64,000 nucleotides of DNA, taken from the NCBI GenBank assembly GCA_050249695.1, contig JBFWQA010000003.1, positions 473,259 through 537,258 on the forward strand, in the 5' to 3' direction. The notes under the pieces are model-generated. The model worked only from the letters and a program-made list of their open reading frames with translations, ran no database searches and had not been told where the DNA came from. This DNA comes from JACKJP01 sp050249695 (GTDB lineage Bacteria > Pseudomonadota > Alphaproteobacteria > Rhizobiales > Tepidamorphaceae). The translations under genes were made by a program, and so were the position numbers. Positions 31,071 through 39,853 of this stretch are shown piece by piece (the first letter of the stretch is position 1; every line of letters starts with the position of its first letter).

Positions 31071-31816
31071 TTCGGCTCCATATGGACGACGCGCAGGCCG
31101 CGCGCCTTCAGTTCATCGAGGAGCGCGGGGAGAAGCGCGGCGGTGTTTTGCTGATTGTCGTGCAGGACGATGATGCCGCGCCCCTTCTTGTCGAGCAGCG
31201 CTTCCAGCCGCTGCATGGTCTCTTCCGGCGGGCCGCCTCGCCAGTCCTGCGCGCTCATGTCGGCGCTGACGACGGCGATATGGTGCGCCCGCGCGAATGC
31301 GAGGAGCTGTGGCGTCGATTTGAAACCGGGAAAGCGGAAGAACCGGGCCCTGTCGCCGTCGGTTTCGCCGAACGCAGCTTCCTCCACCGCCCGGTAACCC
31401 TCGACGACCTCCCTTTCGGCCTCCGCCTCGGGCAAGGCCTTCAACTCGGCATGGGAGAAGGTGTGGCTGGCGACGGTATGCCCCTCCTCGACCATCCGGC
31501 GCACCAGTTCGGGATGGGCGGCGGCCCGCTTTCCGATCATGAAGAAGCTCGCCCGCACGCATTGCTGCGCCAGTGCATCGAGAATCTTCGGCGTCGTCGA
31601 GGGCACCGGTCCATCGTCGAAGGTCAGGATCACCTCTCCGGGCTCGAGCACGGGCGTCTTGAACTGGAAGGTGCCGATGCCGGGCGTTCGCGAAACGTCG
31701 ACCTCCATCACCCGGGAAGTGCCGAGCGCGCCCTGCGGACAGGCGGCGAGCGCGTGATGTCCCGCCAGCATCGAAGCGGCGAGGACAAACGCGGCGAGCG
31801 GACGGCCTGGTTTCAT
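31067..31816 (-). CDS. Secreted polysaccharide deacetylase (NodB homology)
   Basis: A 249-residue protein with a signal peptide (about residues 1-24). The NodB domain shows motif 1 TFDDGP with the metal/base Asp pair, motif 2 HTFSHAEL with metal-binding His, motif 3 FFRFPGF and motif 5 IIVLHDN. It would remove N- or O-acetyl groups from sugars in the periplasm. The ATG at 31816 lies one base after the stop of the polymerase gene and has a signal peptide directly after it, so a longer frame upstream is rejected. Confidence 0.92.
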   Translation of the reverse strand: MKPGRPLAAFVLAASMLAGHHALAACPQGALGTSRVMEVDVSRTPGIGTFQFKTPVLEPGEVILTFDDGPVPSTTPKILDALAQQCVRASFFMIGKRAAAHPELVRRMVEEGHTVASHTFSHAELKALPEAEAEREVVEGYRAVEEAAFGETDGDRARFFRFPGFKSTPQLLAFARAHHIAVVSADMSAQDWRGGPPEETMQRLEALLDKKGRGIIVLHDNQQNTAALLPALLDELKARGLRVVHMEPK

Positions 31817-31817
31817 G

Positions 31818-33005
31818 TCAGGCACCCTCGTGTTTCCAGCCGCGATGCGCCACGGCGGCGGCCGGCACGGGCGAAGGGATTGCGGCCGCGCCCTCGCGCC
31901 GCGCGAAGGCGAAGGAGGCAAGCACCAGAACGAACGGGATGTTGGTCGAGGAGATCGCGTTGTCGGTCCAGCAATAGACAAAGAAGGTGAGGCAGGCGAC
32001 CAGGAACACGGGCCGGTAGGCCACCCGCGGCGAACACCAAATGTTGAGACACATGAGGGCCAGGCACCCGAAGATCGCGGTCACGCCGAAATAGCCCGTC
32101 TCCACCGCCAGGCGCAGATATTCATTATGCGCCGCGATCGTGCCGGTCTTCTGCATGATATCCTCTGGCAGCAGCACGATCTGGTGGCCGAGGCCGACGC
32201 CGAAGGCGGGAAACTTGTCGAGCCAGGCCGCCAGATAGTCCCAGATCAGATCGCGCCCGCTGGTCGACTGGCTCTCAAAGCGCGTCAGCAGCGGTTGTCC
32301 GATCGTGAACAGCATGCCGATGGCGACGACCGGACCGGCAACCGCCATCGCCAGCAGGCTCACCGGGTTCTTCCGCATCATCGTGAGATAGACTGTCGCG
32401 CAAAGGACGAGCGAGAGGGCAAGCGACATCCGGGCGGCGCTCAGGATCAGAATGACGAAATTCAACGCGGCGAGGCCGAAATGGAGCCGCCCGCCGTTGA
32501 GCGCCGCGCCCAGCATCGCGGCGAACGTGCCCACGAAGCAGACCGACCCCAGGCCGGCGGGTATGGTCGACCCCTGAAGCCGGGGGGCGCCTAGGAAATC
32601 CGTATGCCACAACGGATGCAGGCCCGCCGCGGAATAGATCGCGCCCAGCCCGATGATGCACAGCGGAAGCCACGAGAAGATCCTGATCAGCAAATCCCGG
32701 TCGCGCGTCGTCGGTTCGGCGGCCAGAAAGAGCCACGGCACCACGAGACTGACCAGTCCGCGCAGATAGCGTCCCGTCTCAAAGCCGCTGTAGCCCGTGG
32801 CGGCCGCCGCGACGAAGGTGGCGAAGCCGAGCAGCCCGAGCAGCAGCAGGTTGACCCCGTTGATCCGCCGCGTCGCGAGAAACGCCAGGCCGCACACCAG
32901 CAGCAGCCCTTTCTCGATCGGGTTCGCCTTCGCCACGCCCGGCACGATCTCGAGATTGATCGTCACCAGCGCGAAGAAGAAGACGAGAAGGATCCTGAAC
33001 GCCAC
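31818..33005 (-). CDS. O-antigen ligase/Wzy-type polysaccharide polymerase
   Basis: A 395-residue inner-membrane protein with about ten to twelve helices. The large periplasmic loop holds the family's Wzy_C features: SGRDLIWDYLAAWLDKFPAFGVGLGHQ followed by AAHNEYLRLAVETGYFG, where the conserved His and Arg lie. It polymerises repeat units flipped by Wzx. GTG start, 4 bases after the pyruvyltransferase gene; the deacetylase gene starts one base after its stop. Confidence 0.9.
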   Translation of the reverse strand: MAFRILLVFFFALVTINLEIVPGVAKANPIEKGLLLVCGLAFLATRRINGVNLLLLGLLGFATFVAAAATGYSGFETGRYLRGLVSLVVPWLFLAAEPTTRDRDLLIRIFSWLPLCIIGLGAIYSAAGLHPLWHTDFLGAPRLQGSTIPAGLGSVCFVGTFAAMLGAALNGGRLHFGLAALNFVILILSAARMSLALSLVLCATVYLTMMRKNPVSLLAMAVAGPVVAIGMLFTIGQPLLTRFESQSTSGRDLIWDYLAAWLDKFPAFGVGLGHQIVLLPEDIMQKTGTIAAHNEYLRLAVETGYFGVTAIFGCLALMCLNIWCSPRVAYRPVFLVACLTFFVYCWTDNAISSTNIPFVLVLASFAFARREGAAAIPSPVPAAAVAHRGWKHEGA

Positions 33006-33009
33006 GACG

Positions 33010-34050
33010 TTACCCGGCCAGCGGCAAGACGCGATGTTCGACGGCGAAGGCGTAAAGCCGGCTCAGCAACTCGTCCTGCCTGCGGGCGAGCACGTTGTCG
33101 TCGCTCAGGAAGCCCGGCCGCATCGCCGCCGCCTGCAGGGCTGCGGCCGCACCATCGATGCGCCTTTCGTCCTCGCCGCGGCGCCAGGAGGACAGGGCGT
33201 ACGACGTGACGAGCGGACGCAGCAGTTTTGTATAGGCGCCGTGCCCGAGCTTCCTGCGAAGCGGCCAGTAGGCCCGCGTCTTCATGCGCCGGTGGCGGCG
33301 ATAGTGTTCGCGCGCCGCGGCCGCCGTGGGTTCGGCCAACGCGTGAACATTTCCGTAGAACGGCAACGTCGTGCTGCGCACCGCCTCCAGCACCGAACTC
33401 GGCGGCAGCGCCACCGGCTCGTAGGGCACGGACATCGACAGGCTCCAGTCCAGCCATTTGAACGCGTTGATTTCCGGAGACGTCCTCACCGGCACCCACG
33501 GCACGCGCAACGTATCGGCGACGATGGCCGCATGCATCGCGTCCGCGATCACGAGGCGGGACCGGCGGATGCGCTCGATGCTCTCGCGGCTGTCGCCGCG
33601 CGGATCGATGAAGCCGATCCCTGCCCGTTGCGCCGCCATCTCCCAGGCGCCGGCGGGCAGCGCCTTGTGATGCGGCATGAAGACGACGCCCTCCCGCGCG
33701 TCCGAGGCAAGCGGCGCGAGCTCCGGCAGCGCCCCGAGCAGCGCGGCGCCGTCGGTCACCGCCGTTTCCGCCGGAAGATCGAGCACCTGCGCGGTGAGCG
33801 GCCCCCTGACGCAGACGATATTCCAGCGCGGGCCGTTGAAATCGGGCGGCGGCGGACCGTAGCCGGCCCCGCTGGAAAACACGACCCAGCGTTCGGCGTG
33901 CGGCATCGCCGGTCCGATCAGCGTGCCGATCACGCTCAGGAGCGTCCCTTCGGGACCGCCACGCCATCCCGGCAGCAATCGCTCCCAGAGCCATTGGTTG
34001 AGATCGTCGCCGAAATTGCCCAGCGGATCCTCGTAGTAATAGATCTTCAT
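33010..34050 (-). CDS. Polysaccharide pyruvyl transferase family protein
   Basis: A 346-residue cytoplasmic enzyme. It begins with MKIYYYEDPLGNFGDDLNQWLW, the family's N-terminal Rossmann-like motif, and has VCVRGPLT, ESIERIRRSRLVIADAMHAAIVA and PEINAFKWLDW further on, all typical of ExoV/CsaB-type enzymes. It adds a pyruvate ketal from phosphoenolpyruvate to a sugar of the repeat unit, giving the polymer negative charge. GGGGGG precedes the ATG; it overlaps the flippase gene by 4 bp. Confidence 0.9.
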   Translation of the reverse strand: MKIYYYEDPLGNFGDDLNQWLWERLLPGWRGGPEGTLLSVIGTLIGPAMPHAERWVVFSSGAGYGPPPPDFNGPRWNIVCVRGPLTAQVLDLPAETAVTDGAALLGALPELAPLASDAREGVVFMPHHKALPAGAWEMAAQRAGIGFIDPRGDSRESIERIRRSRLVIADAMHAAIVADTLRVPWVPVRTSPEINAFKWLDWSLSMSVPYEPVALPPSSVLEAVRSTTLPFYGNVHALAEPTAAAAREHYRRHRRMKTRAYWPLRRKLGHGAYTKLLRPLVTSYALSSWRRGEDERRIDGAAAALQAAAMRPGFLSDDNVLARRQDELLSRLYAFAVEHRVLPLAG

Positions 34051-35528
34051 TCGCCCCCCGGCCTCACGCTCGCCGGACGCGCGATGTCCCGGATGAGCTG
34101 GATCTTGTCGAGCAGATAATCGCGCCACAGGCCGGCGACCCCGCCGCCCAGCAGAACCGCGCCGTAGACACCGGCGCCGAGGACGCAGACCGCGGCGATA
34201 TCGACCAGCGGATGGACCGCGCGCAGCGCATCGTGCTCGAGCAACCGTACGGCGGCCACCATCGCCACCGAGGACAGCACCGGCGGCGCCAGGCAGCCGA
34301 GGACAGTCGGCACGCCCAGCCCCAGCGCCGATCTGAGGACAAGGATGTTGATCGCGGCGAACAGATAGACCCGCGCGACATGCACCATCAGCACCACATG
34401 AATGCCGAAGCGGACCGAGATCGCCATCGAGACCACGGTCACGACGAGTTGCAGCAGCGCGAGCTTGCCGATCAGGTCCGTCCGGTCGGCGGCCACCATC
34501 GCCGGCGGAAACAGGAAATTGACCGGCAGCGCCGCGCCCGCGATGGCGAGCAGCGCCAGCATCGGCGCCGACGGACCCCATTGCGCTCCCGCCGCGAGCC
34601 GGATCACGTCGTCGGCAAGCAGCCCCATGCCGGCAATGGCAGGGATGGCGACCAGCGCCAGCGTGCCGAGATAGCGCGTAAGCCGCGGCGCCAGCATCGG
34701 CCGGCCGCTGCCCGGCCGGGTCAGCGATGTCATCGACACCGCGCTCACAGGCTGGATGACAAGCTGGTGGGCAAGATCGAAGATGCGCCACGCGATGCGC
34801 AGATAGCCGAGCGTGACGACCCCGAGGAACCACCCGACCATAAGATCGACGATCCGCGGATTGAGCATGTTGAGCAGGTTGGCGAGGACGATGTCGAAGC
34901 CGACCTTGAGCAGCCGCCGGGCCTCGGCCATGTCGAAAGCAATGCTCGGACGCCAGCGCCACGAGGCCCAGACCAGCGCCGAATAGGCGATCGCGAAGAT
35001 CAGCTTCTGGGCGACCAGCGCGTAGATCCCGTATCCTCCAGCCGCGACCGCCACGGAAGCCGCCCCGCTGATCAGCGTCGCGCCGGCGTTGCGCGCGGCC
35101 AGGCCCCGATAGCCGAAGGCGGAACGCATGAACGCCTCGTGTACCTGCCCGAGATTCTGCAGCAGCGGCACCGGCGCGAGGATGAAAAGCAGCGTCGCGA
35201 CCTCCGGTTCGCCGAAGATATCCGCGAACGGCCGCGCCAGCGCCAGCACCCCGAGCAGCAGCAGGGCGCCGATCGCGACGATGAGCCAGAAGGACGTCGA
35301 ACACGGCGCCTCCCCGACCTCGCCCCGCTGCATCAGCGCCTCCACCTGTCCGAACCGGCCGAAGACGGTCAGCAGGTCGATCAGGGCGGCGGCCAGCGCC
35401 ATCAGGCCGAATTCGGCCGGCGAGAGGACGCGCGCCAGATAGACGAAGATCAGAAAGCTGAGAATCTGCTGGCCGCTGTTGCCCAGCGCCGTCCAGGCCG
35501 ACGCCCTTGCGGCGAGAAGCTTCGTCAT
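34047..35528 (-). CDS. Wzx-type polysaccharide flippase
   Basis: A 493-residue integral membrane protein with about 14 helices and the Polysacc_synt start LGNSGQQILSFLIFVYLARVLSPAEFGLMALA. It moves the lipid-linked repeat unit across the inner membrane in the Wzx/Wzy pathway. The early motif Q-x-x-S-F and the LSPAEFG turn place it with the ExoT/WzxC group of the MVF superfamily. It overlaps the downstream pyruvyltransferase gene by 4 bp and follows a glycosyltransferase gene by 7 bases. Confidence 0.92.
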   Translation of the reverse strand: MTKLLAARASAWTALGNSGQQILSFLIFVYLARVLSPAEFGLMALAAALIDLLTVFGRFGQVEALMQRGEVGEAPCSTSFWLIVAIGALLLLGVLALARPFADIFGEPEVATLLFILAPVPLLQNLGQVHEAFMRSAFGYRGLAARNAGATLISGAASVAVAAGGYGIYALVAQKLIFAIAYSALVWASWRWRPSIAFDMAEARRLLKVGFDIVLANLLNMLNPRIVDLMVGWFLGVVTLGYLRIAWRIFDLAHQLVIQPVSAVSMTSLTRPGSGRPMLAPRLTRYLGTLALVAIPAIAGMGLLADDVIRLAAGAQWGPSAPMLALLAIAGAALPVNFLFPPAMVAADRTDLIGKLALLQLVVTVVSMAISVRFGIHVVLMVHVARVYLFAAINILVLRSALGLGVPTVLGCLAPPVLSSVAMVAAVRLLEHDALRAVHPLVDIAAVCVLGAGVYGAVLLGGGVAGLWRDYLLDKIQLIRDIARPASVRPGGE

Positions 35529-35535
35529 GTCTCTC

Positions 35536-36552
35536 TCACAAACCCGCCGAGCGCGGAAACTTCTTGCGCAGGATGCTGGGGGCCAGCAGCAGAAGGTCCG
35601 GATGAGCCATCGCCGTCCGCAGCGACGCGCGCAGTCCGCGCTGCGAAGCGCCGTGCCTGAGGTCGGCGAGTTTCGCGTAGCGCTCCAGGACCCGCTGGCG
35701 CCGTTTCAGCGCCGCCTTCGCCGACGGCGACAGGTTCGAGCCGTATTCGGCGAGAATTTCGGAAGACATCGCGGCCAGCATGCGCAGGCCCCACCCGCCC
35801 GAGCGCGAGATCGAGTCGCCCCTGCGGCGATAGATGTAGCCGGCGTAGGACGTACCGTATACCGACGCCGCGTGGCAGAAGCATTCCGCGCTCAGGAAGA
35901 AGTCCTCCCCGATCTTGTATCGCGGGCGATAGGCGATCCCAGCCTCGCGCAGGAAGGCGCGGCGGAACATCGGCTTCATGTAGCCGGGGTCCATCGTCCC
36001 GATAAGGCTGCTCCTGCCGAAGAAGAGATCCTGCGAGATCGGCACTGGAAGCGTGCCGCGCAGGAAGTCGAAGGCGACGATCGCCGCGTCGCCGTCGGGG
36101 AAGTCCCAGACGACCTGATTGTCGACCACCACGTCGGCCCCGGTCACCCGCGCCAGCGCCAGCAGCCTCTCGACCCGGTCGGGTTCGTAGAGATCGTCGG
36201 CGTCGAGCAAGGTGATCCATTCGCCGCTCGCCGCCGCGAAGCCGGCATTGCGCGCATTGGCGGGGCCGCCGTTCTCGCGCAGGAAGATCGGCCGCAGCCG
36301 CCGATCGCGCTCGGCCGCCGTCCATATGATCTCCGCCGAACCGTCTGTCGAGGCATCGTCGACGACGATCAGTTCGATATCGGTGTAGCTCTGCGCCAGA
36401 GCCGAGGCGATCGCCTCACCGACAAAGGCCTCGCCGTTGTAGCAGGGCATGACGACCGTGACCCTCGAGTCCGGCGCCGGCGGGGCGCCGTTGGATGCCG
36501 CACTGCGCGATTCCGCGTCGCGGTAGAGCGCGCCTGTGTCGTTTCCGATCAT
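35536..36552 (-). CDS. Glycosyltransferase family 2 protein
   Basis: A 338-residue GT-A enzyme. The fold starts with VTVVMPCYNGEAFVGEAIASALAQSYTDIELIVVDDASTDGS, has the metal-binding DADD in ITLLDADDLYEPDR and the family's late EDFFL (GEDFFLSAECF) catalytic region. It resembles ExoO/ExoU-type succinoglycan transferases, adding one sugar at the cytoplasmic face. GGGGGAAG precedes the ATG, so the longer frame is rejected. The start overlaps the acetyltransferase stop by 4 bp. Confidence 0.92.
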   Translation of the reverse strand: MIGNDTGALYRDAESRSAASNGAPPAPDSRVTVVMPCYNGEAFVGEAIASALAQSYTDIELIVVDDASTDGSAEIIWTAAERDRRLRPIFLRENGGPANARNAGFAAASGEWITLLDADDLYEPDRVERLLALARVTGADVVVDNQVVWDFPDGDAAIVAFDFLRGTLPVPISQDLFFGRSSLIGTMDPGYMKPMFRRAFLREAGIAYRPRYKIGEDFFLSAECFCHAASVYGTSYAGYIYRRRGDSISRSGGWGLRMLAAMSSEILAEYGSNLSPSAKAALKRRQRVLERYAKLADLRHGASQRGLRASLRTAMAHPDLLLLAPSILRKKFPRSAGL

Positions 36553-37061
36553 CGTGCTTCCCCCGATCTGTGTCTCGCCGCCGCTCCGCGGCCGTCGAAG
36601 GCGCCATCCGCCACGAGCTTGAGCTTTGTCGCCTCGGCATGGGCGAAACGGCCATAGCGGCCGACCTCGATATCCCGGCGGATGACCTGAGCCGGATTGC
36701 CGGCCACCAGACAGCGCGGCGGCACGCTGCGGGTGACGACGCTCCCCGCGCCGACGATGCATTCGTCGCCGATTTCAATTCCCGGCAGGATCATGCTGCG
36801 CGCGCCGATGAAGCAGCGCGCGCCGATGCGCGTGTGGAGATAGAGGCCGCGCGACATGTCGTGCGCGAGGATCGCCACCTCGAAGGCGATATAGGTGTAC
36901 GGGCCGACATGGACCCCCTTCGGATAGGTCTTGTCGAAGCGCGTGCTGAGCGAGAAGGTCGCCGTCGGGTCGATATCCATTCCCCAGATGCGGGTGTAGC
37001 CGAAGCGTTTGACCCAGACCAGGGCGCGCCGCAGCCAGAGCAGGCTGTTCAGGCTACGCAT
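36549..37061 (-). CDS. Left-handed beta-helix acyltransferase (WcaF-like)
   Basis: A 170-residue enzyme with hexapeptide repeats from about residue 50 to 130 (VGPYTYIAF, IGARCFIGARSMILPGIEIGDECIVGAGSVVTRSV) and the family's end VVAGNPA-like LVAGNPAQVIRRD. Such enzymes O-acetylate sugars using acetyl-CoA. The N-terminal 40 residues form a basic amphipathic stretch typical of WcaF/colanic acid acetyltransferases. It overlaps the upstream glycosyltransferase gene by 8 bp and the downstream one by 4 bp. Confidence 0.88.
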   Translation of the reverse strand: MRSLNSLLWLRRALVWVKRFGYTRIWGMDIDPTATFSLSTRFDKTYPKGVHVGPYTYIAFEVAILAHDMSRGLYLHTRIGARCFIGARSMILPGIEIGDECIVGAGSVVTRSVPPRCLVAGNPAQVIRRDIEVGRYGRFAHAEATKLKLVADGAFDGRGAAARHRSGEAR

Positions 37062-38259
37062 GGCGGTGCACCTCGGCCCGCGCCGGCGCAAGCCGCTCAT
37101 ACGCCGCGGTGAACTTCGCCGCTTCCCGTTCCCAGCTGAATACCCGATCCGCGAGCGCCTGCGCCTCGCGCCCCTTGGTCCGTCTCAGGGCATCGTCCCG
37201 GAGCAGCGGCAGACAGGCCCTTGCCAGACCGGCCGGTGTCGGCACGTCGGCATAGGCGCCGGCCTCGCCCAGCAGGCGCCGCGTCTCCGAAAGGCTGTAG
37301 GCGACGCTCGGGATGCCGAGCGCGGAATATTCGAACACCTTGTTCATGCTGATCTTGTCGTTATAGGGGTTCACCGGATCGGGAATGATGCCGACGTCGA
37401 AACTGCTGAGCGCGGCCAGCAGCGCGTCGCCCTTGAGATAGCCGGTGAAGGTGATCCGGTCTGCGACGCCGAGATCGCGCGCCAGCGCCCGCACCGAGGC
37501 GAGTGCGGGACCGTCCCCCACGACCACCGCGCGGACGTCGCCGTGCCCGTGATCCGTCGCGAGATGTCGCACCATCCGCACCAGATGATCGACCCCGTCC
37601 TGGTCCGCGATGATGCCGACATAGCCGAGGACGACCGCGGCGTCGCCGCGCAGCGCCGGATCGGGCGCGACGCGCCTGATGCGGTTTCGGTCGGGCACGC
37701 TGTAGACGGAGATCACGTCCTCAGGCCGCTTGCCGCCGCGTTCGATCGCCAGCCGGCGATAGGTCTCGTTCGCCGAAATCACCAGATCGGCCGCCGCGAA
37801 GGTCCGTCGTTCGGCGAAGCGCAGCAGACGGTGAAAGATTCCCCGCCGCTCGAACTTCGCCTCGAACAGTTCCGGACACACGTCATGATGGTCGAAGACG
37901 AAGCGCTTCCCGAGCAGCTTGTAGGGCGCGGCGACCAGGAAGATCAGATCGGGCGGGTTGCAGGCCTGGACGACGTCGAACCCCTTGGAGCGCCAGAGGG
38001 CGAAGAGGAGCCGCGACTGATGGTAGAGCGCCGCGCCGTATTCGATCAGGAACGCCCACCGGCCCTCTGCTTCCAGCGGCAGGTTGTGGCGCCAGATGTC
38101 GATCCCGTCGATCATCTCCCGCGACCTCGAATATTGTTCGCTGCGCGGGCAGATGACCGTGACGTCCCAGCCGGCGTCGGACAGCGCCCTGGCTTCCTGC
38201 CACACCCGGCGGTCGAATGGCACGGGCAGATTTTCAACGATGATGACGCATGATGGCAT
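37054..38259 (-). CDS. Glycosyltransferase family 4 protein
   Basis: A 401-residue GT-B enzyme. The N-terminal domain has NLPVPFDRRVWQEARAL and the DHHDVCPELFEAKF segment characteristic of a common EPS/capsule GT4 group. The C-terminal domain has VGIIADQDGVDHLVRMV, the nucleotide-binding GDGPAL and the late NKVFEYSALGIPSVA helix. It adds a sugar to the lipid-linked intermediate in the cytoplasm. It lies 94 bases after ugd on the same strand and probably belongs to the same transcript. Confidence 0.92.
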   Translation of the reverse strand: MPSCVIIVENLPVPFDRRVWQEARALSDAGWDVTVICPRSEQYSRSREMIDGIDIWRHNLPLEAEGRWAFLIEYGAALYHQSRLLFALWRSKGFDVVQACNPPDLIFLVAAPYKLLGKRFVFDHHDVCPELFEAKFERRGIFHRLLRFAERRTFAAADLVISANETYRRLAIERGGKRPEDVISVYSVPDRNRIRRVAPDPALRGDAAVVLGYVGIIADQDGVDHLVRMVRHLATDHGHGDVRAVVVGDGPALASVRALARDLGVADRITFTGYLKGDALLAALSSFDVGIIPDPVNPYNDKISMNKVFEYSALGIPSVAYSLSETRRLLGEAGAYADVPTPAGLARACLPLLRDDALRRTKGREAQALADRVFSWEREAAKFTAAYERLAPARAEVHRHA

Positions 38260-38353
38260 ATGTCTCTCCTGTCCGGGGACGCGCTGAAGGGCCCGCGCCG
38301 ACGGGCAGCGCGGCAGTTGAACAATGTCGGCGTCGTGAAATCTGCGGCCGCGC

Positions 38354-39700
38354 TCAGCCGGCCTTCGCCAGACGCAGCCGGACGGGGATCTCGATATCGG
38401 GCCGGCCGATGCTGATGTATCGGATGCCCTCGCGCTGCATGTCTTCGAGCCGGTAGATATTGCGCAGATCGATGACGAGCGGCTCGGCGAGAACGGCTTT
38501 CAGCCGGGCAAGGTCCAGCGCCCTGAAAGCGTTCCATTCGGTGAGGATGCAGACGGCCTGCGCGCCTTCGGCGCATTCATAGGGATCCCTCGCATAGCGC
38601 ACGTCGTCGAGCACCGCGCGCGACTGGTCCATGCCCGCCGGATCGAAGCAGCATATCCTCGCCCCCGCCCGTTGAAGTTGGGAGATGATCGGGATTGACG
38701 GCGACTCGCGCATGTCGTCCGTATCGGGCTTGAAGGTCAGGCCCAGCACCGCGATCGTCTTACCTTCCACCGAGCCGCCGCACGCGCCCACGATCCGCTC
38801 GAACATCCGGGTCTTTCGTTCCTCGTTGGCGGTTCTGACGGCTTCGACGATGCGGCTGGGCGTCTGAAGATCGCGCGCCGTCTCGGCCAGGGCGCGGATA
38901 TCCTTGGGAAAGCAGCTGCCGCCGAATCCGGGCCCCGCGCGCAGGAATTTCGGGCCGATCCGATTGTCCAGACCGATTCCGCGCGCCACTTCCTGGACAT
39001 CGGCGTCGGCCATTTCGCAGATATCCGCGATCTCGTTGATGAAGGTGATCTTGGTGGCGAGAAAGGCGTTCGCGGCGCATTTGATCAACTCGCCCGTGCG
39101 CCGCCGCGTGAAGAGGATGGGCAGGGCGTCGAGATAGAGCACGCGGTAGATTTCGTGCATGACGACGCGCCCGCGTTGGTCGTCGAGGCCCACCACGATC
39201 CGGTCGGGATGCTTGAAATCGCTGATTGCGAAGCCTTCCCGCAGGAACTCGGGATTGGAGACGACCACCGCATCGGCTTCGGGACGGACCCTGCGGATGA
39301 TGCGCTCGATCTCGTCGCCCGTGCCGACGGGCACCGTCGACTTCACCGCCACGACCGTGAAGCCGGTCATGGCCCGGGCGATCTCCTCTGCGGCCGCGAA
39401 GACATAGCTGAGATCGGCCCGGTCGTCTTCCCTGCGCGAAGGGGTTCCGACCGCGATGAAGACGGCATCGGCGCCGCCGACCGCCGCGTCGATATCTGTC
39501 GTGAAACGGAGTCTGCCCTCCGCGACATTGTGGTTCACCAGTTCGTCGAGGCCCGGTTCGTAGATCGGCATCTCGCCGCGCAGCAGCATGTCGAGCTTGG
39601 CCACGTCCTTGTCCACGCAGGTGACCACATGTCCGAAATCGGCCAGGCAGGCGGCCGAAACCAGGCCGACATAGCCCGTGCCTATCATCGCAAGCTTCAT
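38354..39700 (-). CDS. ugd: UDP-glucose 6-dehydrogenase
   Basis: A 448-residue enzyme oxidising UDP-glucose to UDP-glucuronate with two NAD. The NAD-binding GTGYVGL opens the protein. The motif GFGGSCFPKD contains the catalytic Cys263, and Lys207 lies in ELIKCAANAF. A second Rossmann domain (IAVLGLTFKPDTDDMRESP) completes the fold. It supplies an acidic sugar donor for the exopolysaccharide. Upstream lie a perfect RfaH-type ops motif and a GC hairpin, downstream of a NusG-like gene, so its transcription may need antitermination. The ribosome site is AAAGGGAAAG. Confidence 0.97.
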   Translation of the reverse strand: MKLAMIGTGYVGLVSAACLADFGHVVTCVDKDVAKLDMLLRGEMPIYEPGLDELVNHNVAEGRLRFTTDIDAAVGGADAVFIAVGTPSRREDDRADLSYVFAAAEEIARAMTGFTVVAVKSTVPVGTGDEIERIIRRVRPEADAVVVSNPEFLREGFAISDFKHPDRIVVGLDDQRGRVVMHEIYRVLYLDALPILFTRRRTGELIKCAANAFLATKITFINEIADICEMADADVQEVARGIGLDNRIGPKFLRAGPGFGGSCFPKDIRALAETARDLQTPSRIVEAVRTANEERKTRMFERIVGACGGSVEGKTIAVLGLTFKPDTDDMRESPSIPIISQLQRAGARICCFDPAGMDQSRAVLDDVRYARDPYECAEGAQAVCILTEWNAFRALDLARLKAVLAEPLVIDLRNIYRLEDMQREGIRYISIGRPDIEIPVRLRLAKAG

Positions 39701-39720
39701 GACTTTCCCTTTCGTCGCTG

Positions 39721-39748
39721 GGGCGCGAAACCGGGACCGGCCCGGCCC
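39721..39748 (-). terminator. GC hairpin between the ops-like motif and ugd
   Basis: On the minus strand CCGGG and CCCGG (outer GGGC/GCCC possible) form a hairpin followed by TTTC, directly after the ops-like motif. It is a candidate pause or weak terminator rather than a proven one. Confidence 0.4.
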
Positions 39749-39759
39749 ATGCTACCGCC
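39749..39759 (-). promoter_or_regulatory. ops-like element (RfaH recruitment motif)
   Basis: The minus strand reads GGCGGTAGCAT, which fits the enterobacterial ops consensus GGCGGTAGnnT at every fixed base. It lies 49 bases before ugd and 95 bases after the NusG-like gene. The match is direct; the function is inferred. Confidence 0.5.
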
Positions 39760-39766
39760 GTCCGGG

Positions 39767-39784
39767 TGACGCGAATTTGCGTCA
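39767..39784. repeat. Near-perfect palindrome upstream of ugd
   Basis: TGACGC and GCGTCA flank a central AATT (TGACGCAAATTCGCGTCA on the minus strand), 7 bases before the ops-like motif. It could be a protein operator or an RNA stem. Confidence 0.55.
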
Positions 39785-39853
39785 ACCGCCCTTGAAAGAA
39801 TTTGTCGGGCAACCCGCATCCGGGCCGCCGGGGATATTCCCCGGTGCGCGCGC

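Noticed and set aside
34212..35660. A 482-codon plus-strand frame opposite the Wzx gene.
   Set aside because: Extremely Arg/Asp/Gln/His-rich, as expected when a membrane-protein gene is read on the other strand. No conserved motif.
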